Assembly: GCF_023074185.1 (NCBI RefSeq)
Contig: NZ_JADPKY010000112.1
Location: forward strand, 52,842 to 116,841
DNA from: Bradyrhizobium sp. 132
Lineage (GTDB): Bacteria; Pseudomonadota; Alphaproteobacteria; Rhizobiales; Xanthobacteraceae
Reading direction: 5' to 3'
Length of the DNA stretch: 64,000 bases
Shown: positions 33,698-42,483 of the stretch, piece after piece
Position numbering within the stretch: position 1 is the stretch's first letter
Layout: every line of letters begins with the position of its first letter
Notes under the pieces: generated by a model
Told to the model about the DNA's origin: nothing
Databases searched by the model: none
What the model saw: only the letters and a program-made list of their open reading frames with translations
Made by a program: the position numbers and the translations under genes

Positions 33698-34102
33698 GCT
33701 GGCAACCTTATAACCCAACACCGCGTCGGGGTTAAGAAACAGTCGTTCGGCCAAAATATCGTCCGAAAGTCGCAGTTCCCCGCGCGGAGCCGGTCGTTTT
33801 TAACGGCGCGATAACCCTCTCATGCATTGGCCAAAATTCGTGCGGAGGACGCATACTCACTCCGCTCTGCATGCAATCGCGCGCGATCCCGGAAATAATT
33901 CAAGGCAGCGCGTAATTTTTGCGCCATCTCGTTCTCCAATGGCGACGATGCGATGCGCTTGGCGCGCCCGTCGGCGCTGCCGCGCCTTGTAAACGGGCAA
34001 TAACGGCTGACTTCTTGTGGCTGCCAGTCCGTGCGTCCAACCGTCGAACTACCCAAGATTACCTTTTTTTCAGACACTTGCTCCACACCTTGCGGTCGCT
34101 GA
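33698..34102. other. Intergenic region between mepA and the PAS-GGDEF-EAL gene
   Basis: 405 bp between divergent genes. Apart from one possible 35-codon gene on the minus strand (33820-33927) I see no coding signal. It contains an AT-rich stretch with seven T residues near 34065-34071 and should carry promoters for both flanks. Confidence 0.4.
33820..33927 (-). CDS. Possible 35-residue protein
   Basis: Starts with ATG preceded by GGAGAACGAG (GGAG six bases ahead). The product is short, basic and helical: MAQKLRAALNYFRDRARLHA, then ERSEYASSARILANA. No signal or membrane segment. The good ribosome site and the amphipathic helix favour a real small gene; nothing else proves it. Function unknown. 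Confidence 0.4.
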   Translation of the reverse strand: MAQKLRAALNYFRDRARLHAERSEYASSARILANA

Positions 34103-36334
34103 GTGCGACTGGGACGAGTGAAGTTGAGTTCGGGGTCTCGAAAACCAAAAAAGCGGAAGGGGAGCGTGCTTGGCAGGCTCGGCCTGCACCCGCGCAAGCC
34201 GCGTTTTGCGCGCGCGCCTCATCCTCCGTCCGAACGCGACGAGGTTCTGCGCAGCCGCGCCGAGGCGGAAGCCGCGATCGCGGAAGCGCGCAAATCCCAT
34301 GAGCGTCTGCGTCAGGCCATCGAGATCCTGCCGCAGGGCATCGTATTTCTCGATGCCGAGGGCCGCTACGTCCTCTGGAACAAGCAATACGCCGAGATCT
34401 ACAGCAAGACCGCCGATCTGTTCGAAGAAGGCGCGCGTCTCGAAGACACGCTGCGCATTGGTGTCGCCCGCGGCGACTATCCCGAGGCTGCCGGCCACGA
34501 GGAAGACTGGATCGCCGAGCGGCTGCAAAAACTCTATCAGCCCGGCGCGCGCCACGAGCAGAAGCTGGCGGACGGTCGCGTCATCCTGATCGACGAGCGG
34601 CTGACCGGCGACGGCGGCGTCGTCGGCCTGCGCGTCGATATCACCGAGTTGAAGCAGCGCGAGGCCTCGTTCCGCCTGCTGTTCGACGGCAATCCCGTCC
34701 CCATGATCGTCTGCGCGCTGGACGATGAGCGTATCCTCAGCGTCAACGATGCGGCGGTCGCCCATTACGGCTACAGCCGCGCCGAGTTCGAGCGGCTGAC
34801 AATCCGCTCCCTGCAGGCTTTCGAGAGCGAGCCGCCCTGGACCTCAGATCCGACCGGCGAGGAGCAGGCCGGGCGCACCTGGAAGCACGTCAAGGCCGAC
34901 GGCGCGCTGATCGATCTTGCGATCTATTCCCGCGAACTGAGCTATGCCGAGCGGCCCGCGGTGCTGCTCGCGCTGATGGACATCACCGAGCGCAAACGCG
35001 CCGAGGCGCGGCTCGCCTTCATGGCGCAGCATGACGGCCTGACCGGCCTGCCCAACCGCAGTTTGCTGCGCCAGCAGGTCGACGAGATACTGCTGCACAC
35101 CCGCCGCAGCACCGACAAGGTCGCGCTGCTGATGCTGGGGCTCGACAATTTCAAGGCGGTCAACGACGCGCTGGGACACGCGGTCGGCGACAAGCTCTTG
35201 CGCGGAGTCGGCAAGCGGCTGCGCTCGACCTTGCGCGAGGAAGACGCGCTGGCCCGGCTGAACTCGGACGAGTTCGCGATCGTGCAGAGCGGCCTGACGC
35301 GCCCCGAGGACGCGGTGTTGCTGGCGAAGCGCCTGCTTGAAGCCATCGCCGATCCCTATCTGCTCGACGGCCATTCCGTGGTGATCGGCGCTTCCATCGG
35401 CATCGCGATGGCGCCGGGCGACGGCGATGATTCCGAGAAGCTGCTCAAGAGCGCCGGCATGGCACTGTCGCGCGCCAAGCTGGATGCGCGCGGCACGTTT
35501 GCGTTCTTCGAGGCCGCGCTCGACGCCAAAGCGCAGGGCCGGCGCAAGATCGAGGTCGAGCTGCGCGACGCGATCCAGAGCGACGTGCTGCGTCCGTACT
35601 ACCAGCCGCTGATCGACCTCCAGAGCGGCCGCATCACCGGCTTCGAGGCGTTGGTGCGCTGGCCGCATGCCGATCGCGGCATGGTCTCGCCGGCCGAGTT
35701 CATTCCGGTGGCGGAAGAAACCGGGCTGATCAACCCGCTCGGTGGCTTGATGCTGCGCCGGGCGTGCCTGGACGCCGCGACTTGGCCCGACGACGTCCGC
35801 GTCGCCGTCAATCTGTCGCCGCTGCAGTTCCGCAGCGGCAATCTGCTTTCGGTGGTGACGGACGCGCTGAAGCATTCCGGCCTGCCGCCGCGGCGGCTCG
35901 AGCTCGAGATCACCGAGACGCTGCTTTTGGAGAAGAGCGCCCAGGTGCTGGCGACGCTGCATGCGCTGCGCGCGCTCGGCGTACGCATCTCGATGGACGA
36001 TTTCGGCACCGGCTATTCCAGCCTCAGCTATTTGCGCAGCTTCCCCTTCGACAAGATCAAGATCGACCAATCCTTCGTGCGCGATCTCGGCGCCAACCGC
36101 GAGGCCCAGGCGATCATCCGCTCCATCGTCAGCCTCGGCAAGGGGCTCGGCGTCATCATCACCGCCGAGGGTGTCGAGACCGAAGCCGAGCTGAGCTGCC
36201 TCCGGGCCGAAGGCTGCGACGAGGGTCAGGGTTTTCTGTTCAGCAAGGCCCGGCCGAACGCCGAGATCGTCAGCCTGCTGGCCGCGCAGCGCGGCATCGA
36301 CGGATTGGACGAGGACGCCGCGCTGGTGGCGTGA
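34103..36334 (+). CDS. PAS-PAS-GGDEF-EAL protein, probable c-di-GMP phosphodiesterase with degenerate cyclase domain
   Basis: 743 residues, no membrane segment. A basic N-terminus, PAS domains near 70-180 (EILPQGIVFLDAEGRYVLWN) and 190-300, GGDEF 305-470, EAL 485-735. The cyclase signature reads NSDEF (387-391) instead of GGDEF, so cyclase activity is unlikely. The phosphodiesterase residues look intact: EAL 515-517, VNLS at 569-572, EITE at 602-605, DDFGTG 632-637, AEGVET at 688-693. It should hydrolyse cyclic di-GMP, tuned by the PAS domains. Start uncertain: GTG at 34103, with GTG at 34118 or 34166 possible. Confidence 0.85.
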   Translation: MRLGRVKLSSGSRKPKKRKGSVLGRLGLHPRKPRFARAPHPPSERDEVLRSRAEAEAAIAEARKSHERLRQAIEILPQGIVFLDAEGRYVLWNKQYAEIYSKTADLFEEGARLEDTLRIGVARGDYPEAAGHEEDWIAERLQKLYQPGARHEQKLADGRVILIDERLTGDGGVVGLRVDITELKQREASFRLLFDGNPVPMIVCALDDERILSVNDAAVAHYGYSRAEFERLTIRSLQAFESEPPWTSDPTGEEQAGRTWKHVKADGALIDLAIYSRELSYAERPAVLLALMDITERKRAEARLAFMAQHDGLTGLPNRSLLRQQVDEILLHTRRSTDKVALLMLGLDNFKAVNDALGHAVGDKLLRGVGKRLRSTLREEDALARLNSDEFAIVQSGLTRPEDAVLLAKRLLEAIADPYLLDGHSVVIGASIGIAMAPGDGDDSEKLLKSAGMALSRAKLDARGTFAFFEAALDAKAQGRRKIEVELRDAIQSDVLRPYYQPLIDLQSGRITGFEALVRWPHADRGMVSPAEFIPVAEETGLINPLGGLMLRRACLDAATWPDDVRVAVNLSPLQFRSGNLLSVVTDALKHSGLPPRRLELEITETLLLEKSAQVLATLHALRALGVRISMDDFGTGYSSLSYLRSFPFDKIKIDQSFVRDLGANREAQAIIRSIVSLGKGLGVIITAEGVETEAELSCLRAEGCDEGQGFLFSKARPNAEIVSLLAAQRGIDGLDEDAALVA

Positions 36335-36412
36335 TGCTGCAGTCTGATACGGTCGAACCTTGAGCCGTCCGCCGGCGTCTTATGGCTGGATCGGACGAGC
36401 GGATGCGACATT

Positions 36413-36568
36413 GCCATCGCCTCTGACGCCTCAACCCTGACGCCCGGACCGCGCTACGCCCGCTTCTCGCGGCGGCTGAAAGCCATTCTGCTCGACTGGA
36501 TGCTGGCGATGGCCCTGCTGTTCGGCGCCTTGACGGTGGCGAGCAACGTGCAGAACGACACTTTGTGA
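36413..36568 (+). pseudogene. Remnant of an RDD-family membrane protein gene
   Basis: An open frame without start codon reads TLTPGPRYARFSRRLKAILL, then DWMLAMALLFGALTVASNVQ, NDTL and stop. RYARFxRRxxAxxxDW is the N-terminal opening of RDD-family proteins (about 150 residues, several helices). The frame ends right where the chemoreceptor gene's stop codon begins on the other strand (36570), so the rest of the RDD gene has been lost at this junction. Confidence 0.6.
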
Positions 36569-36569
36569 G

Positions 36570-38537
36570 CTAGGCGGCGCCGCGCAGGCCCGCGAGGAAG
36601 GTGTCGACGCTCTGCCGGAGCGCGGAGGCGTGCTGGCCGAGTTCACCCGAAGCAACCATGACATTGCTGGCCAGTGCGCGCGACTGGTCGGCGGACTGGC
36701 TCGCGCCGGCGACATTGGCCGAGACGTCGGTGGTGCCGGCGGACGCCTGCTGCACGCTGCGGGCGATCTCCCGCGTCGCCGAGCCCTGCTCTTCGACTGC
36801 AGCGGCGATGGTGGTGGTAATGCCGCTGATCTCGCGGATGGTGTCGCTGATCCCTGAAATCGCCGTGACGCAATTGCCGGTCGCGGCCTGGATCGCGGTC
36901 ACCTGGCTTGCGATCTCGTCGGTGGCCTTCGCGGTCTGGCTGGCGAGCCCCTTTACCTCGGCGGCGACCACCGCGAAGCCGCGGCCGGCTTCGCCCGCAC
37001 GCGCCGCCTCGATCGTGGCGTTGAGCGCCAGCAGATTGGTCTGGCTTGCGATCTCGCTGATCAGCCGCAGCACGTCGCCGATGCGCTCGGCTGCGGCGGC
37101 GAGGCTCGTGACCATCGCCGTCGTTTCGGTGGCCTTGACCACCGCGCCGCTCGCGACCTGACTGGAATGGGTGACCTGGCGACCGATCTCGTTCACCGAT
37201 GAGGCCAGCTCCTCGGTCGCCGCAGCGACCGCATTGACGCTGGTCGAGGCCTCCTCGGAGGCTGTCGCCGCGGCGGAAGCACGCTGCGAGGTGCCGTTGA
37301 CGCTCGTGGTGATCTCGCCGGCGACGTGTTGCATGCCTTCGGTCGCCTTTGCGACGGCCGACACCACGCCCTTGACGTCGGCCTCAAAACGATCAGCCAT
37401 CTGGCGCTGCAGCGCCTGTTTCTCCATTTCTGCCCGGGCCTTGTCGGCCTCCTGCGCCTCGCGCATTGCCTCTGCCTCAAGCATGTTGCGGCGGAACACG
37501 TCAACCGCCTTGGCCATGGTGCCAAGCTCGTCCCGGCGTTCGCTCCCGGGAATGGTGACGCTGGTATCGCCGCTCGATAGCCGGTTCATGACCGCGGTGA
37601 TCGCGGCAAGCGGCCGCGACAGGCCGCGGCCGAGCAGGAACGCCAGCACGATGGCGGCAGCGAGGATCGCGACCGTGCCGAGGATCAGATTGCGTTCCGC
37701 GGCCGCGAAAGCGGCCTCGTATTCCGTCGTGTCCTTGATGATTTCAAGGACGCCGACCGGCGCGCCGGCGTAGTTCTTGATCGGCCCGGCGTAGACGGCG
37801 ACTGGATGACCGTCGAGCTCGGCTTCGCGCAGCAGCGGCGCGCCGTCGATCGCGGCTTTCAATTCGTCGGGCTTGGCGACCGCGTTCTCGCCGAAGGTGG
37901 ACGACAGCTTGTTCAAATTCTTGCCGTCGACGGAGTAGACGGCAAGGTCGATGCCGAAGCGCTTTTTGGCGCGGTCGACGAATTCCTTGCCGAAGGCGGC
38001 GCCGACGTCGACATTGGCCAGGTTCTTGCCGTCGCGCACGATCGGCGTCATGCCGAAGATGCCGAGCGCTTCGCGGCCCGGCTCGACGCCGACGATCTGC
38101 CGGCCGGTCTTGAGCGCCTCGACCACGGTGGCGCGGCGGGCGGAAACGTCGTCGCCGAAAGTCTTGGGCGCGTGGACGCGGACGAAGGAGATCGCCGGCG
38201 GAAGCTGGAAGGTGATCAGCGGGATGCCCTGCGCCTTCAGCGCCTTGTTGGCGTCGCCGAGCAGCGTGAGGAGACTGTCGCGGTCGCCCTTGGCGATGGC
38301 ATCGCCGACCGGCGGCAGGGCCGCGATCACGGTGGAGACTGCCAGCGCGGCACGTCCTTCATAGTCGATCGCGGCGATCACGCTTTCATATTGCAGCTTG
38401 AGCTGCTGATCGAGCGCGAGCCGCGTCAGCGCCCGCTGCTGGCTGATCGAGAAGCCGGAGAGAATGGCGCAGGCCACCGCAACGGTGAGCGCGATGGCGA
38501 GAATCAGGCGGGCGGCAATCGACTTGAGTTTGAACAT
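36570..38537 (-). CDS. Methyl-accepting chemotaxis protein with periplasmic dCache_3-type sensor
   Basis: 655 residues from the ATG at 38535-38537. TM1 (RLILAIALTVAVACAILSGF) and TM2 (LGTVAILAAAIVLAFLLGRG) bracket a periplasmic sensor of about 280 residues, with FVRVHAPKTFGDDVSARRAT and GREALGIFGMTPIVRDGKNL typical of dCache_3. A HAMP domain and a full MCP signalling domain follow (SEIASQTNLLALNATIEAAR near the tip; NRA-type conserved). No methyl-receiving pentapeptide tether for CheR at the end (ends FLAGLRGAA). The ligand is not known. No che genes nearby. Confidence 0.9.
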   Translation of the reverse strand: MFKLKSIAARLILAIALTVAVACAILSGFSISQQRALTRLALDQQLKLQYESVIAAIDYEGRAALAVSTVIAALPPVGDAIAKGDRDSLLTLLGDANKALKAQGIPLITFQLPPAISFVRVHAPKTFGDDVSARRATVVEALKTGRQIVGVEPGREALGIFGMTPIVRDGKNLANVDVGAAFGKEFVDRAKKRFGIDLAVYSVDGKNLNKLSSTFGENAVAKPDELKAAIDGAPLLREAELDGHPVAVYAGPIKNYAGAPVGVLEIIKDTTEYEAAFAAAERNLILGTVAILAAAIVLAFLLGRGLSRPLAAITAVMNRLSSGDTSVTIPGSERRDELGTMAKAVDVFRRNMLEAEAMREAQEADKARAEMEKQALQRQMADRFEADVKGVVSAVAKATEGMQHVAGEITTSVNGTSQRASAAATASEEASTSVNAVAAATEELASSVNEIGRQVTHSSQVASGAVVKATETTAMVTSLAAAAERIGDVLRLISEIASQTNLLALNATIEAARAGEAGRGFAVVAAEVKGLASQTAKATDEIASQVTAIQAATGNCVTAISGISDTIREISGITTTIAAAVEEQGSATREIARSVQQASAGTTDVSANVAGASQSADQSRALASNVMVASGELGQHASALRQSVDTFLAGLRGAA

Positions 38538-38732
38538 CGAAAATTCCCAGGCATTTCCAAATCTTGCTTTTGCGGAAGGTCCCAGAAATTGCTTAACAAC
38601 AAGGCCGGCACGTCCTCCGTGTTTCAACGGATTCGTTGCCATCCTTTTGCATGACTCAATGCAGTGAGCGCATGGAGCATTGGTCATTCGTCATAGCGCG
38701 AGACAAAGCGCCGCAGCTTCATTCGCCTGAGA

Positions 38733-39887
38733 CTATCGGTTTTCGGCAAGGATCGCCTTGCCGACGTCCTCGTAATGCGTGTCGCGCGCCTGGATCTGCT
38801 GGGCGATGGCGTGCATGTCGCGAAACCGCCGCTCGAACGGATTGCCGCGGAATACCGCGGTCGCACCCGCCATGTGATAGGCGGTGTCGACCACGCGCGC
38901 CGATTGATGGATGGTCCAGGTCGCAGCCAGCCTGACGGCGCCGCGATGTGCCGTGCTGAACTCGCCGCTCGCGCTGAGATCGCGCCACATCGCATTCGCC
39001 GTTGCATAGAGATAGGCGCGCGCGGCGCGCAAATCGCCCTCGGTGCGGCCGATCAGGCCCTGGACCGCCTGGTTGTCGCGCATGGTGTGTGCGGCCAGCG
39101 ACTGATGCTTTCCACGTGCCAGCGCGATTGCCGCATCCAGCGTCGCGCGCGCCACGCCGAGCGAGACCGCGGCAAAGCCGAGGCTGAAGGTCGAGCCGGT
39201 GCCGATCCTGTAGAGCGGGCCGGTCTCGCGCAGCGCGGACGGCACGTCACGAAACGCCGTGAAACGCTCGGGGATGAAGAGGTCGCTCACCTCGTACGCG
39301 TCGGTGCCGGTCCCGGCGAGCCCGATCGCCTGCCAAACGTCATGAAGCGTCGCGCTCGCCACCGGAAACAAAATAGTCCGCACCTCCGGCGAGCCATCGG
39401 CATTCTTGCGCGGCGTCCCGTCAGCACCGACGATGCGGACATGCGCCCCCAGCCAGCTCGCCTGCCGCGAGCCCGAGGCAAAGTCCCAGCGCGCCGTGAC
39501 GCGGTAGCCGCCCTCGACCGCCCGCGCCTCATGTGCAATCGCGCCCCAGGCGAGGATGCCGGGGCCCGCGTTGAAGATCTCCCGCGCGGTATCGTGATCG
39601 AGCGAAGCTGCGATCATGGCGCAGACCGTGCACTGGCCGAGACACCAGGCCGTGGAGGCATCCGCCTTCGCGATCTCCTCCAGCATCTGCATGAAGGCTT
39701 CCGGTGCAGCTTCAGCGCCGCCGAGGCTTTGCGGCAGCAGTGCGCGGTAGAGCCCGTTCTCGATCAGTGCCGAGACGACGGGAGCGGTCAGCCGCCGCGT
39801 CCGCTCGATCGCGTCAGCTTCGCCCGAAATGAGCGGCGCAAGTGCGCGGGCACGTTCGACGAGGCCAACTCCGGGAGTTGCGTTCAT
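38733..39887 (-). CDS. Acyl-CoA dehydrogenase-fold flavoprotein, probably a group D monooxygenase (HsaA/DszC-like)
   Basis: 384 residues; the acyl-CoA dehydrogenase fold is clear: APVVSALIENGLYRALLPQS LGG near the start, AWCLGQCTVCAMIAASLDHD, then the middle domain GYRVTARWDFASGSRQASWL and the C-terminal helices IHQSARVVDTAYHMAGATAV F. The first helix set and WDFASG resemble the two-component flavin-dependent hydroxylases more than fatty-acyl-CoA dehydrogenases, since the catalytic Glu of the latter is not evident. Needs FMNH2 or FADH2 from a reductase, not seen here. GAGGA stands 7 bases before the ATG. Confidence 0.78.
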   Translation of the reverse strand: MNATPGVGLVERARALAPLISGEADAIERTRRLTAPVVSALIENGLYRALLPQSLGGAEAAPEAFMQMLEEIAKADASTAWCLGQCTVCAMIAASLDHDTAREIFNAGPGILAWGAIAHEARAVEGGYRVTARWDFASGSRQASWLGAHVRIVGADGTPRKNADGSPEVRTILFPVASATLHDVWQAIGLAGTGTDAYEVSDLFIPERFTAFRDVPSALRETGPLYRIGTGSTFSLGFAAVSLGVARATLDAAIALARGKHQSLAAHTMRDNQAVQGLIGRTEGDLRAARAYLYATANAMWRDLSASGEFSTAHRGAVRLAATWTIHQSARVVDTAYHMAGATAVFRGNPFERRFRDMHAIAQQIQARDTHYEDVGKAILAENR

Positions 39888-40035
39888 GCGCGTTTTCCTC
39901 GCCCATTCTGCCGTGAGCGGTAAGACGCGATGGTGGTCTATTTGGCAGGGAGGATCAAGGTGGTGCGGTTGTCATTTCGGGGCGCGCGATCGCGCGAAGT
40001 GTCTTGCGTCCCGATCTTGATGGCGTGGACCGGAC

Positions 40036-40497
40036 TTAGCACGGGTCATCGAGCACTCGCTCCATGATGATCGTGCGTTCGTCACCATAGTAGCTATCGC
40101 GTACGGCATTGAACCCGAGTCGTGCGTAGAAAGTTTCGGCGGTGACCGAGGAAGGAACGGTCAACGCGGGAATGTTCCGTTCGCGCGCCGTACGCTCGAT
40201 CTGGGCCATCAGCAGCTTGCCGACACCTTGGGCCTGAACGTCGGGAGCGACGAAGACCGTGCGGACGACGCTTCCGTCAAGGCTTGCCGTTCCGACGAGG
40301 CGGCTGCCGATGATGGCGACAAAGACAGTACGTTTCCCGATCAGCTTCCGTACGGCGCCTGGACTGAAACTGCGCTCGACCCTCCCTATGATCTCGTCGG
40401 TATAGTCTTTCGGATTGGTTTCGCGCAGCGCCCGCAAGATGACCGCGCTGATGGCAGCGGCGTCATCGTCAAGCGCAGGCCTGATTTTGCATTCCAT
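40036..40497 (-). CDS. GNAT-family N-acetyltransferase
   Basis: 153 residues from the ATG at 40495-40497, preceded by GGAG. The acetyl-CoA binding motif A reads VRTVFVAPDVQAQGVGKLLM (Q-x-x-G-x-G), followed by PSSVTAETFYARLGFNAVRD, the motif B region. Transfers acetyl to an amine; substrate unknown. Divergent from the amidase gene with 130 bp between starts. Confidence 0.88.
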   Translation of the reverse strand: MECKIRPALDDDAAAISAVILRALRETNPKDYTDEIIGRVERSFSPGAVRKLIGKRTVFVAIIGSRLVGTASLDGSVVRTVFVAPDVQAQGVGKLLMAQIERTARERNIPALTVPSSVTAETFYARLGFNAVRDSYYGDERTIIMERVLDDPC

Positions 40498-40627
40498 GAA
40501 CCGCTCCGCTGAAGCCCTTGAGAATGACTGACGCCTGCGTCCCAGATTGGCAATCAGCTTGTCGCGCAACCAGAGTTGATGCTACCGTCTGTAGCACAAT
40601 CTTGGGAGGCCGCCCACGGGGCACGTC

Positions 40628-42268
40628 ATGAAGGAGCCAACCCGCCGCGGTGTTCGGCCTGCCGCAGCTTCCACAAGCGTCGAGGAGCAGGCCGAGCCAA
40701 AGCTCCATGACGCACCCATGAGCGATATCATCAATGCTTTGACCAGTGGACGGGCCACCGCTACGGCGCTGGCCAAAACCTATCTGGCGCGCATTGATGC
40801 CTACGACCGTGGTGGGCCCATGCTCAACTCCGTGCGCGAGCTCAATCCCGACGCGCTCATGATCGCCCGCAAGTTAGATGGCATCGTGCCATCGGCCAAG
40901 CGGCCGCTGGCTGGCGTACCGATCCTAGTGAAAGACAACATCGCGACCGGCGACAGGCAGCCGACGACAGCCGGCTCGCTGGCGCTGGAGGGGGCGCGCG
41001 CGAGGGACGATGCCACGATTGTCAAGCTGCTGCGGGACGCCGGCGCGGTGATCCTGGGCAAGGCAAACCTGACGGAGTTCGCCAACATCCTCGCGATCGA
41101 CATGCCCTCGGGCTATTCGTCGCTGGGCGGTCAGGTCAGGAATCCCTACGTACCGGCGCTCGCCGACGATCACGGTATCCCGCTCGTGGACCCGGGCGGA
41201 TCGAGCTCGGGTTCGGCGGTCGCCGTGGCGGCAGGTCTGTGTGCAGCCTCTATTGGCACCGAGACCTCCGGCTCCCTGCTGCATCCGGCGAGCCGGAATG
41301 GCCTCGTCACCGTGAAGCCGACGGTCGGACTGATCAGCCGAGCCGGCATCGTGCCGATCTCGCACAGCCAGGACACAGCGGGGCCGATGACGCGCACCGT
41401 GCGAGACGCCGCGATGCTGCTGAACGTGCTGGCCGCAAAGGACCCGCTCGATCCGGTGACGGAGCGGCAGCGCAGGCCGGCCGATTACACCGCCGATCTC
41501 GCGCGGGATGCGTTAAAGGGTGCGCGCATCGGTGTGCCGAGCGACCCCGCCGACCCGCTGAACGATTGCTACTACGGCAAGTTGCCACCCGACGGGACCA
41601 AGCTGATGGCCGACGTGATCATGGTGCTGGAGGATCTCGGCGCCGTCATTGTGCGCGCCAGCATGCCGACCGCCGGCTGGATGAACGGACCAGGCACGAT
41701 CATGGCCGTGCTCAATCGCAATCCGCTGAGCGCCAACAAGGGCAATCCGGTCGCGCAGCGGATCGTCTTCCTCTACGAGCTGAAGCATGACGTCAATCTC
41801 TATCTGAGGGATTGGGCGATCGAGACCGACATCAAGACGATCGCCGACATCGTGGCCTTCAACGACGATAACGCCGAAAAGGCGCTGCGTTTCGGCCAGG
41901 ACCTGTTGCTCGCCGCCAACGCGACCAGGGGCGATCTCAGCGAGCGCGAATACAAATCCGCACGCGCCATGGATCTGCTCACCGCCAGGACGCGCGGCAT
42001 GGATGCCTACATGAACCAGCACAAGCTTGATGCTGTCCTATTCCCCGGCGCTATGGGCGCCCCGATCGCTGCCAAAGCAGGTTATCCCAGCGTCATGGTG
42101 CCTGGAGGCTTCGTCTCGGGGGCCGACGACAAGGACACGCCGGACTATCCGCTCGGCGTCACCTTCGCCGGCCGTGCCTGGAGCGAGCACAAGCTGCTAC
42201 GTCTGGCCTACGCGTTCGAGCAGGCGTCACGGACGCACAAGCCGCCCCCCGGCCTACCCGGCCTTTAG
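40628..42268 (+). CDS. Amidase signature family hydrolase
   Basis: 546 residues. The Ser-cisSer-Lys triad is in place: K102 in VPILVKDNIATGD, S192 in PGGSSSGSAVAVAAG, nucleophile S216 in GTETSGSLLHPAS. A segment of roughly 20 extra residues (ALADDHGIPLVDP) lies between Lys and cis-Ser compared with the shortest members. Hydrolyses an amide in the cytoplasm, as there is no signal peptide. The downstream part (EYKSARAMDLLTARTRGMDA, GYPSVMVPGGFVSG) fits the group often annotated as 6-aminohexanoate-cyclic-dimer or glutamyl amidotransferase A-like, but the substrate is unknown. Confidence 0.9.
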   Translation: MKEPTRRGVRPAAASTSVEEQAEPKLHDAPMSDIINALTSGRATATALAKTYLARIDAYDRGGPMLNSVRELNPDALMIARKLDGIVPSAKRPLAGVPILVKDNIATGDRQPTTAGSLALEGARARDDATIVKLLRDAGAVILGKANLTEFANILAIDMPSGYSSLGGQVRNPYVPALADDHGIPLVDPGGSSSGSAVAVAAGLCAASIGTETSGSLLHPASRNGLVTVKPTVGLISRAGIVPISHSQDTAGPMTRTVRDAAMLLNVLAAKDPLDPVTERQRRPADYTADLARDALKGARIGVPSDPADPLNDCYYGKLPPDGTKLMADVIMVLEDLGAVIVRASMPTAGWMNGPGTIMAVLNRNPLSANKGNPVAQRIVFLYELKHDVNLYLRDWAIETDIKTIADIVAFNDDNAEKALRFGQDLLLAANATRGDLSEREYKSARAMDLLTARTRGMDAYMNQHKLDAVLFPGAMGAPIAAKAGYPSVMVPGGFVSGADDKDTPDYPLGVTFAGRAWSEHKLLRLAYAFEQASRTHKPPPGLPGL

Positions 42269-42483
42269 CTGGGGCCAGCAGGCAACTTAAGCCGTCTCCG
42301 ATGTAGCGCGTAGGACGGGGAGAGCGAACGCGAAGCCCATCAAGCTTCAGCCTTACGATCGGATCGAGCTAACAAGAATCACTGCTCCGCATCAGGGTAA
42401 CGGGTTTTGCCAGGGCTCAACCCATCCGGCGAGCTTGATGCGGTGAGTCCGACTTGACCCAGCCGAGCAACATCATGCTTCCA

